Below are positions 1 to 12,001 of a DNA stretch of 64,000 bases, piece after piece. Location of the stretch: NCBI RefSeq assembly GCF_035581345.1, contig NZ_CP141608.1, positions 434,001 to 498,000 on the forward strand. Reading direction: 5' to 3'. The notes below the pieces were generated by a model. That model had not been told where the DNA came from. It made no database searches and was given only the letters and a program-made list of their open reading frames with translations. Source of the stretch: Pseudomonas sp. JQ170C. GTDB taxonomy: Bacteria > Pseudomonadota > Gammaproteobacteria > Pseudomonadales > Pseudomonadaceae. Position 1 is the first letter of the stretch. The number at the start of each line of letters is the position of its first letter. The translations under genes and the position numbers were made by a program.

Positions 1-714
1 CAACCAGGCCTGGACCTTGGCCCGGAACAGCTGCTTGCGGCTCCAGTAGTGGTGGATCAGGTCGGTGCACTGGTTGACGTGCATCCGGCGGTAGGCCGCG
101 ACCGACAGGCAGAACTCCTCCAGGGTGTAGGCCCCGTTGGCGTGCGGGTAGTACGTGTCCATCAGGGCGATGGACTGATCGAGCAGGCCGGCGTCCTCCT
201 GCATCAGGCCGATCACGCCGGAGTTGAGCAACGGCAAGTTGCGGTCGGCCAGACCGCGTGCTTCAAGCATCGGCGCCAGACTTTTGAACAATGGGCATTG
301 GGGATCGTCGCCGTAATTGGCGCCGATGGCGTTGCACAGCAGGGTACCCGGCTGCACGCGGCGAAACAGCTCCATGGGCGATTGATGAAAGAAGGTGTCG
401 GTGTCGATCAGTACGGCTTTGGCGTGGCTGGCCAGCACCTGGCGCAGGACCACATGCTTGCTGCGAAAGTGATAGCCGTAGGGCTGGTTCCAGGCTTCGC
501 GGGTTGCGTCATCCAGGAGGTGGACGGTCACCGGCAGGTGCTGATAAGGCTCGGGGTTGTCACTGTAGACCTGGATGTCCAGGGCTTCATCAGGGGTTTT
601 GCGCAAGTTGGCCAGGGCGCTGACGATGCTGAACTGCGCTTCTTGATGATAGGTGGGCGGCCCGAAGACCAGGTAGACAAGTTGCGGGCGGGCTGAGGCG
701 TGGCCGTGGGTCAT
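1..714 (-). CDS. Putative GT-A-type glycosyltransferase-like protein, C-terminus cut by window edge
   Basis: The frame is open from an ATG at 714 to base 1 with no stop, so 238 residues are visible and the C-terminus lies outside the window. The N-terminal part contains a strand-like segment ending in LIDTDTFFH (about residue 100), which resembles the Asp-x-Asp metal/nucleotide-sugar motif of GT-A folds. Further on, LLNSGVIGL resembles the conserved 'N-S-G' region of family 8-like or DUF-type transferases. There is no signal peptide and no membrane helix in the visible part. It follows metF on the same strand after a 104-bp gap that holds a hairpin, so it is probably a separate unit. The family assignment is an inference from two motifs. 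The reading frame itself is convincing because codon use matches its neighbours. Confidence 0.65.
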   Translation of the reverse strand, partial: MTHGHASARPQLVYLVFGPPTYHQEAQFSIVSALANLRKTPDEALDIQVYSDNPEPYQHLPVTVHLLDDATREAWNQPYGYHFRSKHVVLRQVLASHAKAVLIDTDTFFHQSPMELFRRVQPGTLLCNAIGANYGDDPQCPLFKSLAPMLEARGLADRNLPLLNSGVIGLMQEDAGLLDQSIALMDTYYPHANGAYTLEEFCLSVAAYRRMHVNQCTDLIHHYWSRKQLFRAKVQAWL

Positions 715-746
715 GAATGCGCGTAAATCCGTAGGTCATGAATGCA

Positions 747-778
747 GAAAAGGCCTTAGCGTAAGCCAAGACCTTTTC
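747..778 (-). terminator. Probable terminator after metF
   Basis: Two 11-base arms (747-757 and 768-778) form a stem with one G-U pair and a 10-base loop. On the minus strand the 3' arm ends in CCTTTTC, giving a short U-tract. It lies 41 bases past the metF stop. Confidence 0.55.
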
Positions 779-818
779 AGCAATCTGCAGCAATTGTTAC
801 CAACGGTTTACAGGCCGA

Positions 819-1664
819 TCAGCGGGGCAACTTGAGGTTGTTCCAGATCGCCAAGCTAGGTTCGGCCTGGTTCAGCGTGTAGAAGTGAAGGCCCGGTGCG
901 CCGCCTTGCAGCAGTTGTTCGCACATGCGGGTAATCACCTCTTCACCGAAGGCCTGGATGCTCTTGACGTCATCGCCGTAGGCTTCCAGCTGCTTGCGGA
1001 TCCAGCGCGGAATTTCGGCGCCACAGGCATCGGAAAAACGTGCCAGCTTGCTGTAGTTGGTGATCGGCATGATCCCCGGTACCACAGGAATGTTCACGCC
1101 CAGTTGCTGCGCACGCTCGACGAAGTAGAAGTAGCTGTCGGCGTTGAAGAAGTACTGGGTGATGGCACTGTCGGCACCGGCGTTGGCCTTGCGCACGAAG
1201 TTCTTCAGGTCATCCTCGAAGTTGCGCGCCTGGGGGTGCATCTCGGGGTAGGCGGCGACTTCGATATGGAAATGATCACCACTTTCCTGGCGGATGAACT
1301 CGACCAGCTCGTTGGCGTAACGCAGTTCGCCACTGGCCATGCCCATGCCCGAAGGCAGATCGCCACGCAGGGCGACGATACGCTGGATGCCGGCAGCCTT
1401 GTACTGGGTCAGCAGGCCGCGCAGGTCGTCCTTGCTGTCACCGACACACGACAGGTGCGGTGCGGCAGGCACTTTTACTTCGCTTTCCAGCTGCAGCACG
1501 GTGTTGAGGGTGCGGTCGCGGGTCGAACCACCGGCACCATAGGTGCAGGAGAAGAAGTCAGGGTTGTAGCTGGCCAACTGGCGGGCAGTGGCGAGCAGCT
1601 TTTCATGGCCAGCATCGGTCTTGGTCGGAAAGAACTCGAAGCTGTAACGACGCTCTTGTGACAT
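819..1664 (-). CDS. metF: 5,10-methylenetetrahydrofolate reductase
   Basis: This cytosolic FAD enzyme of 281 residues reduces 5,10-methylene-THF to 5-methyl-THF, which supplies the methyl group for methionine synthesis. The start MSQERRYSFEFFPTK carries the family's SFEFFPP-type opening, where the catalytic Glu sits. The segment SCTYGAGGSTRD and the region around VALRGDLP are typical of the TIM-barrel FAD site. Length matches bacterial MetF. It lies 93 bases downstream of ahcY on the same strand and is probably co-transcribed with it, which couples methyl donor supply to SAH removal. The Shine-Dalgarno-like GAAGAG sits inside a small hairpin at 1666-1678. Confidence 0.97.
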   Translation of the reverse strand: MSQERRYSFEFFPTKTDAGHEKLLATARQLASYNPDFFSCTYGAGGSTRDRTLNTVLQLESEVKVPAAPHLSCVGDSKDDLRGLLTQYKAAGIQRIVALRGDLPSGMGMASGELRYANELVEFIRQESGDHFHIEVAAYPEMHPQARNFEDDLKNFVRKANAGADSAITQYFFNADSYFYFVERAQQLGVNIPVVPGIMPITNYSKLARFSDACGAEIPRWIRKQLEAYGDDVKSIQAFGEEVITRMCEQLLQGGAPGLHFYTLNQAEPSLAIWNNLKLPR

Positions 1665-1665
1665 A

Positions 1666-1678
1666 GAAGATTCTCTTC
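1666..1678 (-). promoter_or_regulatory. Small hairpin covering the metF ribosome binding site
   Basis: On the minus strand GAAGA-GAA-TCTTC forms a 5-bp stem immediately before the metF ATG. The purine-rich GAAGAG that would serve as Shine-Dalgarno is in the 5' arm. Whether it regulates translation is an inference. Confidence 0.35.
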
Positions 1679-1692
1679 AGCGGCAAGCTACA

Positions 1693-1749
1693 AGCTGCAA
1701 GCGTCAAGTAGAAGCGACATGAGTCGCTTGCTGCTTGACGCTTGCAGCT
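1693..1749. repeat. Long imperfect palindrome between ahcY and metF
   Basis: Outer arms of 16 bases (1693-1708 and 1734-1749) are exact reverse complements. Nested inside is a 7-bp stem (1712-1718 with 1723-1729) around ATGA. There is no U-tract on the minus strand, so it is not a canonical terminator. It resembles the dispersed intergenic palindromes common in Pseudomonas and may act as an mRNA stability or processing structure between ahcY and metF. Confidence 0.75.
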
Positions 1750-1757
1750 ACCAACTA

Positions 1758-3329
<1,572 letters not shown>

Positions 3330-3343
3330 TTAAAGCGAGGGCG

Positions 3344-3372
3344 ATTATAGCCGCGCCAACGCAACTGCCCAA
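3344..3372 (-). promoter_or_regulatory. Sigma-70 promoter of ahcY
   Basis: The minus strand shows TTGGGC (3372-3367), a 17-base spacer and a perfect TATAAT (3349-3344). Transcription would start near 3337, giving a leader of about 170 nt that contains the whole SAH riboswitch. Confidence 0.7.
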
Positions 3373-3477
3373 GGTTTTCTGTCGATTAATCGAGACCATA
3401 GTCGATGTTAAATGGAGGCATGTGGCTGGCTCTGCCATCATTACCTCCATCGATTGGCAAGACGGTCAGGAGTAGAT

Positions 3478-3876
3478 ATGAATTTTCACACCCGCAAATG
3501 GGTCAAGCCCGAAGACCTCAACCCCAACGGCACCCTGTTCGGCGGTAGCCTGCTGCGCTGGATCGACGAAGAGGCGGCGATCTACGCGATCGTCCAGCTG
3601 GGCAACCAGCGTGTGGTGACCAAGTACATCTCGGAGATCAACTTCGTCAGCGCTTCGCGCCAGGGCGACATCATCGAGCTGGGCATCACGGCCACCGAGT
3701 TTGGTCGCACCTCCATCACCCTCAAGTGCGAAGTGCGCAACAAGATCACCCGCAAGAGCATCCTCACCGTTGACCGGATGGTGTTCGTCAACCTGGGCGA
3801 GGACGGCCTGCCGGCGGCTCATGGGCGGACGGAGATCAAGTACATCAAGGATCAGTTCGATACGACGGTGGAGTGA
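3478..3876 (+). CDS. Acyl-CoA thioesterase, hotdog fold (YciA-like)
   Basis: This cytosolic hotdog-fold protein of 132 residues probably hydrolyses acyl-CoA to free acid and CoA. The segment NPNGTLFGGSLLRWIDEEAA is the family signature, with the helix carrying the catalytic acidic residue after the GG turn. The frame is open to 3412, but AGGAG at 3469 favours the ATG at 3478, giving a start MNFHTRKW typical of the family. It is divergent from ahcY and shares the 310-bp intergenic region. The physiological acyl-CoA cannot be told from sequence. Confidence 0.88.
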   Translation: MNFHTRKWVKPEDLNPNGTLFGGSLLRWIDEEAAIYAIVQLGNQRVVTKYISEINFVSASRQGDIIELGITATEFGRTSITLKCEVRNKITRKSILTVDRMVFVNLGEDGLPAAHGRTEIKYIKDQFDTTVE

Positions 3877-3883
3877 GGCAAGC

Positions 3884-3922
3884 ATCGCGGGGCAAGCCCG
3901 CTCCTACTGGGGCGGGCTTGTC
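3884..3922. repeat. REP element (imperfect inverted copy)
   Basis: It contains the Pseudomonas REP core CGGGGCAAGCCCGCTCCTAC followed by a shortened inverted copy, GGGGCGGGCTTGTCC. It lies between the convergent thioesterase and antiporter genes. Confidence 0.85.
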
Positions 3923-3924
3923 CT

Positions 3925-5160
3925 TCAAGGCTGCTCGGTTACTCCGCGCACCACTCGCCCAATCGTCAACCCCTGCAACAGGATCGACGACAGCACCACG
4001 ATGTAGGTGATGCTCAGCAGCAGGTCACGCTCGGTACCGCTGGGCAGCGACAGCGCCAACGCCACCGAAACCCCGCCACGCAACCCACCCCAGGTCAGTA
4101 CCCGCACGGTGCCGCGCGGTACGGTGCGCCAGCGGCGCAGCAGGACAATCGCCGGGGCCACGGTCAGCAGGCGTGACAGCAGGATCGCCACAGCCAGCAC
4201 ACCGGCGGCCGCCAGGTGCATCCAGGAGAACGGCAGCAGCAACAGCTCAAGGCCGATCAGGGCGAACAGCAGGGCGTTGAGCATGTCGTCGATCAGTTCC
4301 CAGAAGCCGTCCATGTAGCGACGGGTCATCTCGTTCATCGCCAGGTTGCGCCCCAGGTTACCGATGATCAGGCCTGCCACCACCATCGCGATGGGCGCCG
4401 ACACATGCAGCTCGTAGGCCATGGCCGAGCCCCCAATGACCAGGGCCAGGGTCAGCATGACCTCGACCTGGTACTGCTCGATGCTCTTGATCATGCGGTA
4501 GGTGATGTAGCCGATCAGGCCGCCGAACAGCGCGCCACCGATGGCTTCGCGGGCAAAGAGAATGGCGGTCTCGCTGGCAGTTGGCGTCTCACCCAGTTGG
4601 GCGATGCCCAGCAGCACGGTAAACACCACCACCGCCGTACCGTCATTGAACAGCGACTCGCCGACAATCGTGGTTTTCAGCGGCTTGGAAGCGTTGGCGG
4701 TCCGCAAGGCACCGAGCACCGCGATCGGGTCGGTGGGCGAGATCAGGGCGCCGAACAGCAGGCAGTAGAGCAGGCTGACGTGCCAGCCGAACAGGGCAAA
4801 GATCCAGTGGGCGAGGTAGCCGATGACCACGGTGGCGATCAGTACGCCCACGGTGGCCAGCAACCCGATCGGCCAGCGGTAGCTACGCAGGTCGGCGAGA
4901 TTGACGTGCAGGGCGCCGGCAAACAGCAGGAACGACAGCATCCAGTGCATCAGCAGGTCGTTGAAGTCGATCTGGCTCATCAGGCCTTGCACGCGTTCTT
5001 CCAGCCCCGGGTAGCCAATGACACTCAAGCCTTGGAGCAGCAGGGAGAACAGCAGGGCAGTGACCATGACGCCGATGGTGGGCGGCAGGCCGATGAAGCG
5101 GTAGTTCAGGTAGGTGAGGAGGGTGGTCAAGCAGATAAACGCAGCAACGAGCTCAAGCAT
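3925..5160 (-). CDS. Na+/H+ antiporter, CPA1/NhaP type
   Basis: This inner-membrane antiporter of 411 residues exchanges Na+ (or K+) for protons. About a dozen hydrophobic segments fill the protein. Segment GESLFNDGTAVV carries the Asn-Asp pair of the CPA1 transport site, and ISPTDPIAVLGALR is the preceding conserved discontinuous helix. The frame remains open 45 codons upstream of the chosen ATG at 5160. That extension is polar and unlike the family, while an AGGA lies just before 5160. CPA1 members in bacteria often exceed 500 residues; this one lacks the long cytoplasmic tail. Ion specificity cannot be inferred. Confidence 0.88.
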   Translation of the reverse strand: MLELVAAFICLTTLLTYLNYRFIGLPPTIGVMVTALLFSLLLQGLSVIGYPGLEERVQGLMSQIDFNDLLMHWMLSFLLFAGALHVNLADLRSYRWPIGLLATVGVLIATVVIGYLAHWIFALFGWHVSLLYCLLFGALISPTDPIAVLGALRTANASKPLKTTIVGESLFNDGTAVVVFTVLLGIAQLGETPTASETAILFAREAIGGALFGGLIGYITYRMIKSIEQYQVEVMLTLALVIGGSAMAYELHVSAPIAMVVAGLIIGNLGRNLAMNEMTRRYMDGFWELIDDMLNALLFALIGLELLLLPFSWMHLAAAGVLAVAILLSRLLTVAPAIVLLRRWRTVPRGTVRVLTWGGLRGGVSVALALSLPSGTERDLLLSITYIVVLSSILLQGLTIGRVVRGVTEQP

Positions 5161-5382
5161 TCGGGGTCCTGTAGTGGCTTCCAATTCGGCACCCGATTCC
5201 ATCGGGCAGTGCTTGGATGGCCTGCCGATGGCTTGGGGACACAGTTTTTGACTGCATGCGTTGACCGCGCCCGCGGGGTTTCGTTTCCCCGGCAAGCAAA
5301 TGTGCGCGACGCCAGGCTGGATGAAATGCTTAGATAGCGCCTGGCCATTGATGACCCGACCTGCACTGCCAAGGACCTACGC

Positions 5383-6216
5383 GTGTTAGCCACTTCTCTG
5401 GTATTGGTTGCTGCCTTGCTGCATGCAACCTGGAACACCCTGATCAAATTCAGCGGCGAACGCCTGCTGGTGATCGCCAGCATGGATGCCGTGGCACTGG
5501 TGTTCGCTGTGGTGATGGTTGCCTTCGTGCAGGTTCCTCCGGCTGAAGTCTGGCCTTGGCTATTGGCTTCGGCCTTGTTCGAGCAGCTATATCGATTTCT
5601 GCTGATCCAGGCCTACCGGGTCGGCGATCTTGGGCTGGTCTATCCCCTGATGCGTGGCCTGTCGCCGCTGGTGGTGCTGGCGCTGACGTTGACCTTCGCC
5701 GGGGAGACGCTGAGCAATCAGCAGATCCTGGGCATTCTGCTGATCCCTTGTGGCATGGCCTGCCTGCTCTGGCAGGGCGGCGGAGGCGATCGCCTGCCCT
5801 GGTCGATGTTGCCGGTGGTGGCCCTGATCGGCTTGTGCATTGGTTGCTACACCTGGTTCGACGGCCAGGCGATTCGGCTCTGGTCGCAACCGCTGGACTA
5901 TCTTGTGTGGTTGACGCTGCTCAGTGCCTGGCCCTTCCCGTTACTCGCCGGTGTCGCTCGGCGGGCGCCCTTCGTGCTGTTCTGGCGACTGCAATGGCGG
6001 CTGGGGCTGGCCGTGGGTGTCTGCGTGCTGCTCAGCTATGCCCTGGTGCTCTGGGCCATGCAGTTGGGGTCGGTGGCCGAGGCGGCGGCATTGCGAGAGG
6101 TCAGTGTGATTCTGGTGGTGCTGTTCGGGATGCGCTACCTCAAAGAACCTTTTGGCGGTCCCAGGCTCTTAGCCTGTGCCCTGGTGCTGATCGGCATGCT
6201 GATCATGAAACTTTGA
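5383..6216 (+). CDS. DMT-superfamily (EamA-like) permease
   Basis: This integral inner-membrane protein of 277 residues has about ten hydrophobic segments in two repeats, as expected for drug/metabolite transporters. The start is GTG with AAGGA 8 bases upstream. The first segment contains LLHATWNTLIKF, typical of the EamA repeat, and the end is hydrophobic up to the last residue (LIGMLIMKL). The substrate is unknown. The next gene follows after 25 bases, so the two are probably co-transcribed. Confidence 0.85.
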   Translation: MLATSLVLVAALLHATWNTLIKFSGERLLVIASMDAVALVFAVVMVAFVQVPPAEVWPWLLASALFEQLYRFLLIQAYRVGDLGLVYPLMRGLSPLVVLALTLTFAGETLSNQQILGILLIPCGMACLLWQGGGGDRLPWSMLPVVALIGLCIGCYTWFDGQAIRLWSQPLDYLVWLTLLSAWPFPLLAGVARRAPFVLFWRLQWRLGLAVGVCVLLSYALVLWAMQLGSVAEAAALREVSVILVVLFGMRYLKEPFGGPRLLACALVLIGMLIMKL

Positions 6217-6241
6217 TGTTCCAACCGACAAGGACTTAGCC

Positions 6242-6628
6242 ATGACCGTTGCTTTCTGGTGTGTATTGATTGCGTTGTTTCTGCCGATCCTGTGTACCAG
6301 CATCGCCAAGCTCAGCAGCGGGCGCTTCAACCTGCGCCAGAACCACGACCCGCGGGCCTTCCAGGAGACGCTTGAAGGTTTGCCGCGTCGCGCCCATGCG
6401 GCGCAACTGAACAGTTTCGAGGCGTTCCCGGCCTTTGCCGCCGCGGTGATCATCGCCGACATCGTCGGCAATGCCGAGCAGGTGACCCAGGACGTGCTGG
6501 CGGTGGTGTACATCACCAGCCGCCTGCTCTACATCATCTGCTACCTGGCCGATTGGGCAGCGTTGCGTTCGCTGGTGTGGTTTGCCGGGGTGGCGTTGAT
6601 CGTGTCGTTCTTTGTTGTATCCGTTTGA
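6242..6628 (+). CDS. MAPEG-family membrane protein
   Basis: A 128-residue membrane protein with four predicted helices. The loop after helix 1 has RFNLRQNHDPR, the conserved Asn-His-Asp-Pro-Arg type stretch of bacterial MAPEG proteins, followed by RAHAAQLNSFEAFPAF, where the Asn-Glu-Phe residues are family hallmarks. Eukaryotic relatives bind glutathione and act on eicosanoids; bacterial substrates are unknown. It probably forms a two-gene unit with the permease upstream. Confidence 0.88.
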   Translation: MTVAFWCVLIALFLPILCTSIAKLSSGRFNLRQNHDPRAFQETLEGLPRRAHAAQLNSFEAFPAFAAAVIIADIVGNAEQVTQDVLAVVYITSRLLYIICYLADWAALRSLVWFAGVALIVSFFVVSV

Positions 6629-6633
6629 ATTGT

Positions 6634-6681
6634 TCGCGGGGCAAGCCCGCTCCTGCGGTAGGAGCGGGCTTGCCCCGCGAT
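6634..6681. repeat. REP pair between convergent genes
   Basis: Two inverted copies of the REP core (TCGCGGGGCAAGCCCGCTCC) face each other with a short centre, between the MAPEG gene and mltA. The structure could end transcription or protect both mRNAs. Confidence 0.92.
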
Positions 6682-6688
6682 TGGCTCG

Positions 6689-7840
6689 TCACAGTACCTT
6701 CGGCACCTCAGGCAGCGCTGCTCCCTTGGGCCAAAGCAACCAGATCTGACCCTGCTGCTTCATGTTCCCTGCCAGTTCACCCGCTTCTGCACCGGTCCCC
6801 CAGAACAGGTCTGCCCGCACTTCGCCGGTGATTGCACCGCCTGTGTCCTGGGCGGCGACCGGGCGAACCACCGGGGCGCCATCGGGACGAGTGGTGGAGA
6901 GCCACAGCAGGCTGCCCAGGGGAATGACCTTGCGGTCGATGGCCACGCTGTACCCTGCGGTCAATGGCACGTTGAGCGAACCTCGCGGGCCTTCGTTGCT
7001 GTCCGGGCGGGTGCTGAAGAACACGTAGCTGGGGTTGCTCGCCAACAGTTCCGGGACGCGTGTCGGGTTGGCCTGCGCCCAGCCATGAATGGCGCCCATG
7101 CTCACTTCTTCTTTTTTCAACTGCCCCTGTTCGACCAGCCAGCGCCCGATCGGGCGGTAGGGGTGGCCATTCTGGTCGGCATAACCAACGCGCAACTGGC
7201 GACCGTTCTCCAGTTGAATCCGCCCGGAGCCCTGGATCTGCAGGAACTGCAGGTCCATGGGGTCGGTCAGCCAGGCCAGTACCGGCGCTGGCACGCCTTG
7301 CTGGTTGATCACCTCGGCGGTGTCGTAGGGCTTGAGGGTGCGACCCTCGATGCGGCCACGCAGGCGTTTGCCCTTGAGCTCGGGATAGACGCTGTCCAGG
7401 GCCACCACGATCATGTCGTCGGGCACGCCGTAGACCGGCACATGGGCTGTGTCGGTCTGGGTCAGGCTGCCGGGATAGACCGGCTCGTAGTAGCCGGTGA
7501 TCAGGCCGTTGGCGCTGTTTTCGCCCGAACGCATGCTGTAGACATCCAGCTGGCCCTGAAGAAAGCTGCGTACCTGGCCACTGTCGGCGGGCACGGTGGC
7601 GGCCGCTGCACAGGTGCTGGCCCAGATGGCATCGCGCTTGAGGCGTTCGCAGGCGCTGCGCCAGGCTTCAAAGCCGGCCAGCAGGTCACGGTCGCTGACC
7701 TGGGGCAGGTCTTTCCAGGTCTGGCTCACATAGGTGGCGACGGCGTGGGGCTTGGGCTTTTCCGGGCCGCCGCCGTTGCAGCCAGCGAGCAGGGCGAGTG
7801 CCGAAAGCGTCAGAACCAGAGGGCGCAGGTGAGATTTCAT
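6689..7840 (-). CDS. mltA: Membrane-bound lytic murein transglycosylase A
   Basis: This outer-membrane lipoprotein of 383 residues cleaves peptidoglycan glycan strands to 1,6-anhydro products. The signal peptide ends in the lipobox LLAGC (Cys about residue 20). The domain GLITGYYEPVYPGS opens the MltA barrel, and near the C-terminus VAAQDTGGAITGEVRADLFWG contains the catalytic Asp of the 3D domain. The frame is open far upstream, but the ATG at 7840 begins the signal peptide. It is a single gene, convergent with the MAPEG gene. Confidence 0.96.
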   Translation of the reverse strand: MKSHLRPLVLTLSALALLAGCNGGGPEKPKPHAVATYVSQTWKDLPQVSDRDLLAGFEAWRSACERLKRDAIWASTCAAAATVPADSGQVRSFLQGQLDVYSMRSGENSANGLITGYYEPVYPGSLTQTDTAHVPVYGVPDDMIVVALDSVYPELKGKRLRGRIEGRTLKPYDTAEVINQQGVPAPVLAWLTDPMDLQFLQIQGSGRIQLENGRQLRVGYADQNGHPYRPIGRWLVEQGQLKKEEVSMGAIHGWAQANPTRVPELLASNPSYVFFSTRPDSNEGPRGSLNVPLTAGYSVAIDRKVIPLGSLLWLSTTRPDGAPVVRPVAAQDTGGAITGEVRADLFWGTGAEAGELAGNMKQQGQIWLLWPKGAALPEVPKVL

Positions 7841-7967
7841 GTACAGCGTTCCTTGGCGGATTGCCTGGGCTTCAGTGGCCCTGGCAACCCGTAGAGTTAA
7901 TAAGGGTATTGGTCTTTGCTGGCGAGACGAGGATACTGGCCGCCTTTTTCTGTGAGCCGAAATTACC

Positions 7968-8417
7968 ATGATGCTCAAGCGACTCTCTGTTGTGCTGCTG
8001 GCCTGCCTCACTCTGACCGCCTGTGGCGGTGTTGATCCCAATTCGCCGCTGGGTCAGCGTAAAACCATCTTCAAGCAAATGCTCAAGACCAGTGAAGACC
8101 TGGGCGGCATGCTGCGTGGGCGCCTGGCGTTCGACGGGCAGAAGTTCGCCGACGGCGCGGTCAAGCTCGATGCCTTGGGCCGTGAGCCGTGGAAGCACTT
8201 CCCGCAAGTGCGCGAAGAAGACGAGAGCAGCGCCCGTCCTGAGGTCTGGCAGCAACAGGCGCGTTTCCAGGAGCTGGCCCGACAAATGGAAGCCAGCACT
8301 GCCGAGCTGGTGGCGGTGACACGTACCCAGCCGTTGCAGGCCGCGCAGCTGACGGCGCCGATGAACAAGGTCGAGGCGGCGTGCAAAGCCTGTCATACCG
8401 AGTTTCGCAATCATTGA
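7968..8417 (+). CDS. Cytochrome c'-type monohaem lipoprotein
   Basis: A 149-residue exported protein. The signal peptide ends in a lipobox-like LTAC (Cys about 19), so it is probably membrane-anchored. The haem motif CKACH is at residues 139-143, near the C-terminus, as in the four-helix cytochrome c'/c556 family. The body is helical and charged. ATG codons at 7968 and 7971 are both possible starts, and there is no strong Shine-Dalgarno. Neighbours (mltA, DUF1090) give no redox partner. Confidence 0.85.
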   Translation: MMLKRLSVVLLACLTLTACGGVDPNSPLGQRKTIFKQMLKTSEDLGGMLRGRLAFDGQKFADGAVKLDALGREPWKHFPQVREEDESSARPEVWQQQARFQELARQMEASTAELVAVTRTQPLQAAQLTAPMNKVEAACKACHTEFRNH

Positions 8418-8424
8418 AAACGCC

Positions 8425-8474
8425 ATCGCGGGGCAAGCCCGCTCCTACCGGTAGGAGCGGGCTTGCCCCGCGAT
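8425..8474. repeat. REP pair forming a perfect 50-bp palindrome
   Basis: The 25-base left half is the exact reverse complement of the right half, centred on CTACC/GGTAG. It separates the convergent cytochrome and DUF1090 genes. Confidence 0.95.
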
Positions 8475-8484
8475 GAGGTGTGTC

Positions 8485-8880
8485 TTACTTCTCGAGTTCA
8501 TCCAGTGCTTGTTGCAGCTCTTTCTTGGACTCGGCGAGCTTGTCCTTGCGCTTGTTGATCTTCTCGGCGTCACCTTTTTTCATGGCCTTGTCCAGGTCCT
8601 TGGTGCGCTGGGTCACTTCATGGCGGGCGTCGAGCACTTTTTGCTCGCGCTCCTTGCGCAGACCGGCATCGGTGCAGTGCTCGGTCACTTCGCTCAAGGC
8701 TTTTTCCAGGCCGGCCTGCTGGTCTTTGTTGCCATGGGCGCGAGCCTGTTCGATTTGTTCGCTGATGGCCTGACGCTTGGCTGCGCAACCGGTCAACCCT
8801 GGTTGTTCTTCGGCAGCCAGCAGCGGTGAGGCGAGCAAACCACAGACAGTGAACAGGGCGAGAGGTGATAGCAGTTTCAT
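8485..8880 (-). CDS. DUF1090 periplasmic protein
   Basis: A 131-residue exported protein of unknown function. The signal peptide is followed by cleavage around LLAAEEQ. The mature part starts with a Cys-containing segment (GCAAKRQAI) and a second Cys (EHCTDAG), possibly a disulfide. The rest is a highly charged, Lys/Glu-rich helix likely to form a coiled coil (about residues 75-131). This matches the DUF1090 (YqjC-like) family. The start at 8880 begins the signal peptide. Confidence 0.88.
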   Translation of the reverse strand: MKLLSPLALFTVCGLLASPLLAAEEQPGLTGCAAKRQAISEQIEQARAHGNKDQQAGLEKALSEVTEHCTDAGLRKEREQKVLDARHEVTQRTKDLDKAMKKGDAEKINKRKDKLAESKKELQQALDELEK

Positions 8881-8938
8881 AGGGGCTCCGTGTGAGGCGG
8901 GACAGCAGAATTCATGATGCTGCCCTGATCCGTGAAAT

Positions 8939-10654
<1,716 letters not shown>

Positions 10655-10710
10655 CTAGGATGGCTTCGGGCCGTAGAGGGCAGAGCATTGTTAGGGGGTG
10701 TGTAGGGAAC

Positions 10711-10739
10711 TCGCGGGGCAGGCCGCTGCCTGCAACAGG
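10711..10739. repeat. Degenerate single REP remnant
   Basis: The stretch TCGCGGGGCAGGCCGCTGCC resembles the REP core with several changes. It lies between ligB and the metK terminator. Confidence 0.4.
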
Positions 10740-10742
10740 CAC

Positions 10743-10776
10743 AAAAAAGCCCCGGCCGGTGACCCGGCAGGGGCTT
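10743..10776 (-). terminator. Rho-independent terminator of metK
   Basis: On the minus strand AAGCCCCTGCCGGG pairs with CCGGCCGGGGCTT and is followed by six T. It starts 16 bases past the metK stop. Confidence 0.92.
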
Positions 10777-10791
10777 TGTATTGCCTGGGGT

Positions 10792-11982
<1,191 letters not shown>

Positions 11983-12001
11983 CTCGACGGGTTCCTAAAA
12001 T

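Noticed and set aside
590..793. A 67-codon minus-strand frame at the end of metF
   Set aside because: It crosses the probable terminator and the start of the left-edge gene in another frame, and its product is unlike any protein.
5161..5295. N-terminal extension of the Na+/H+ antiporter
   Set aside because: The extra 45 residues are polar with no family match, while a ribosome site fits the ATG at 5160.
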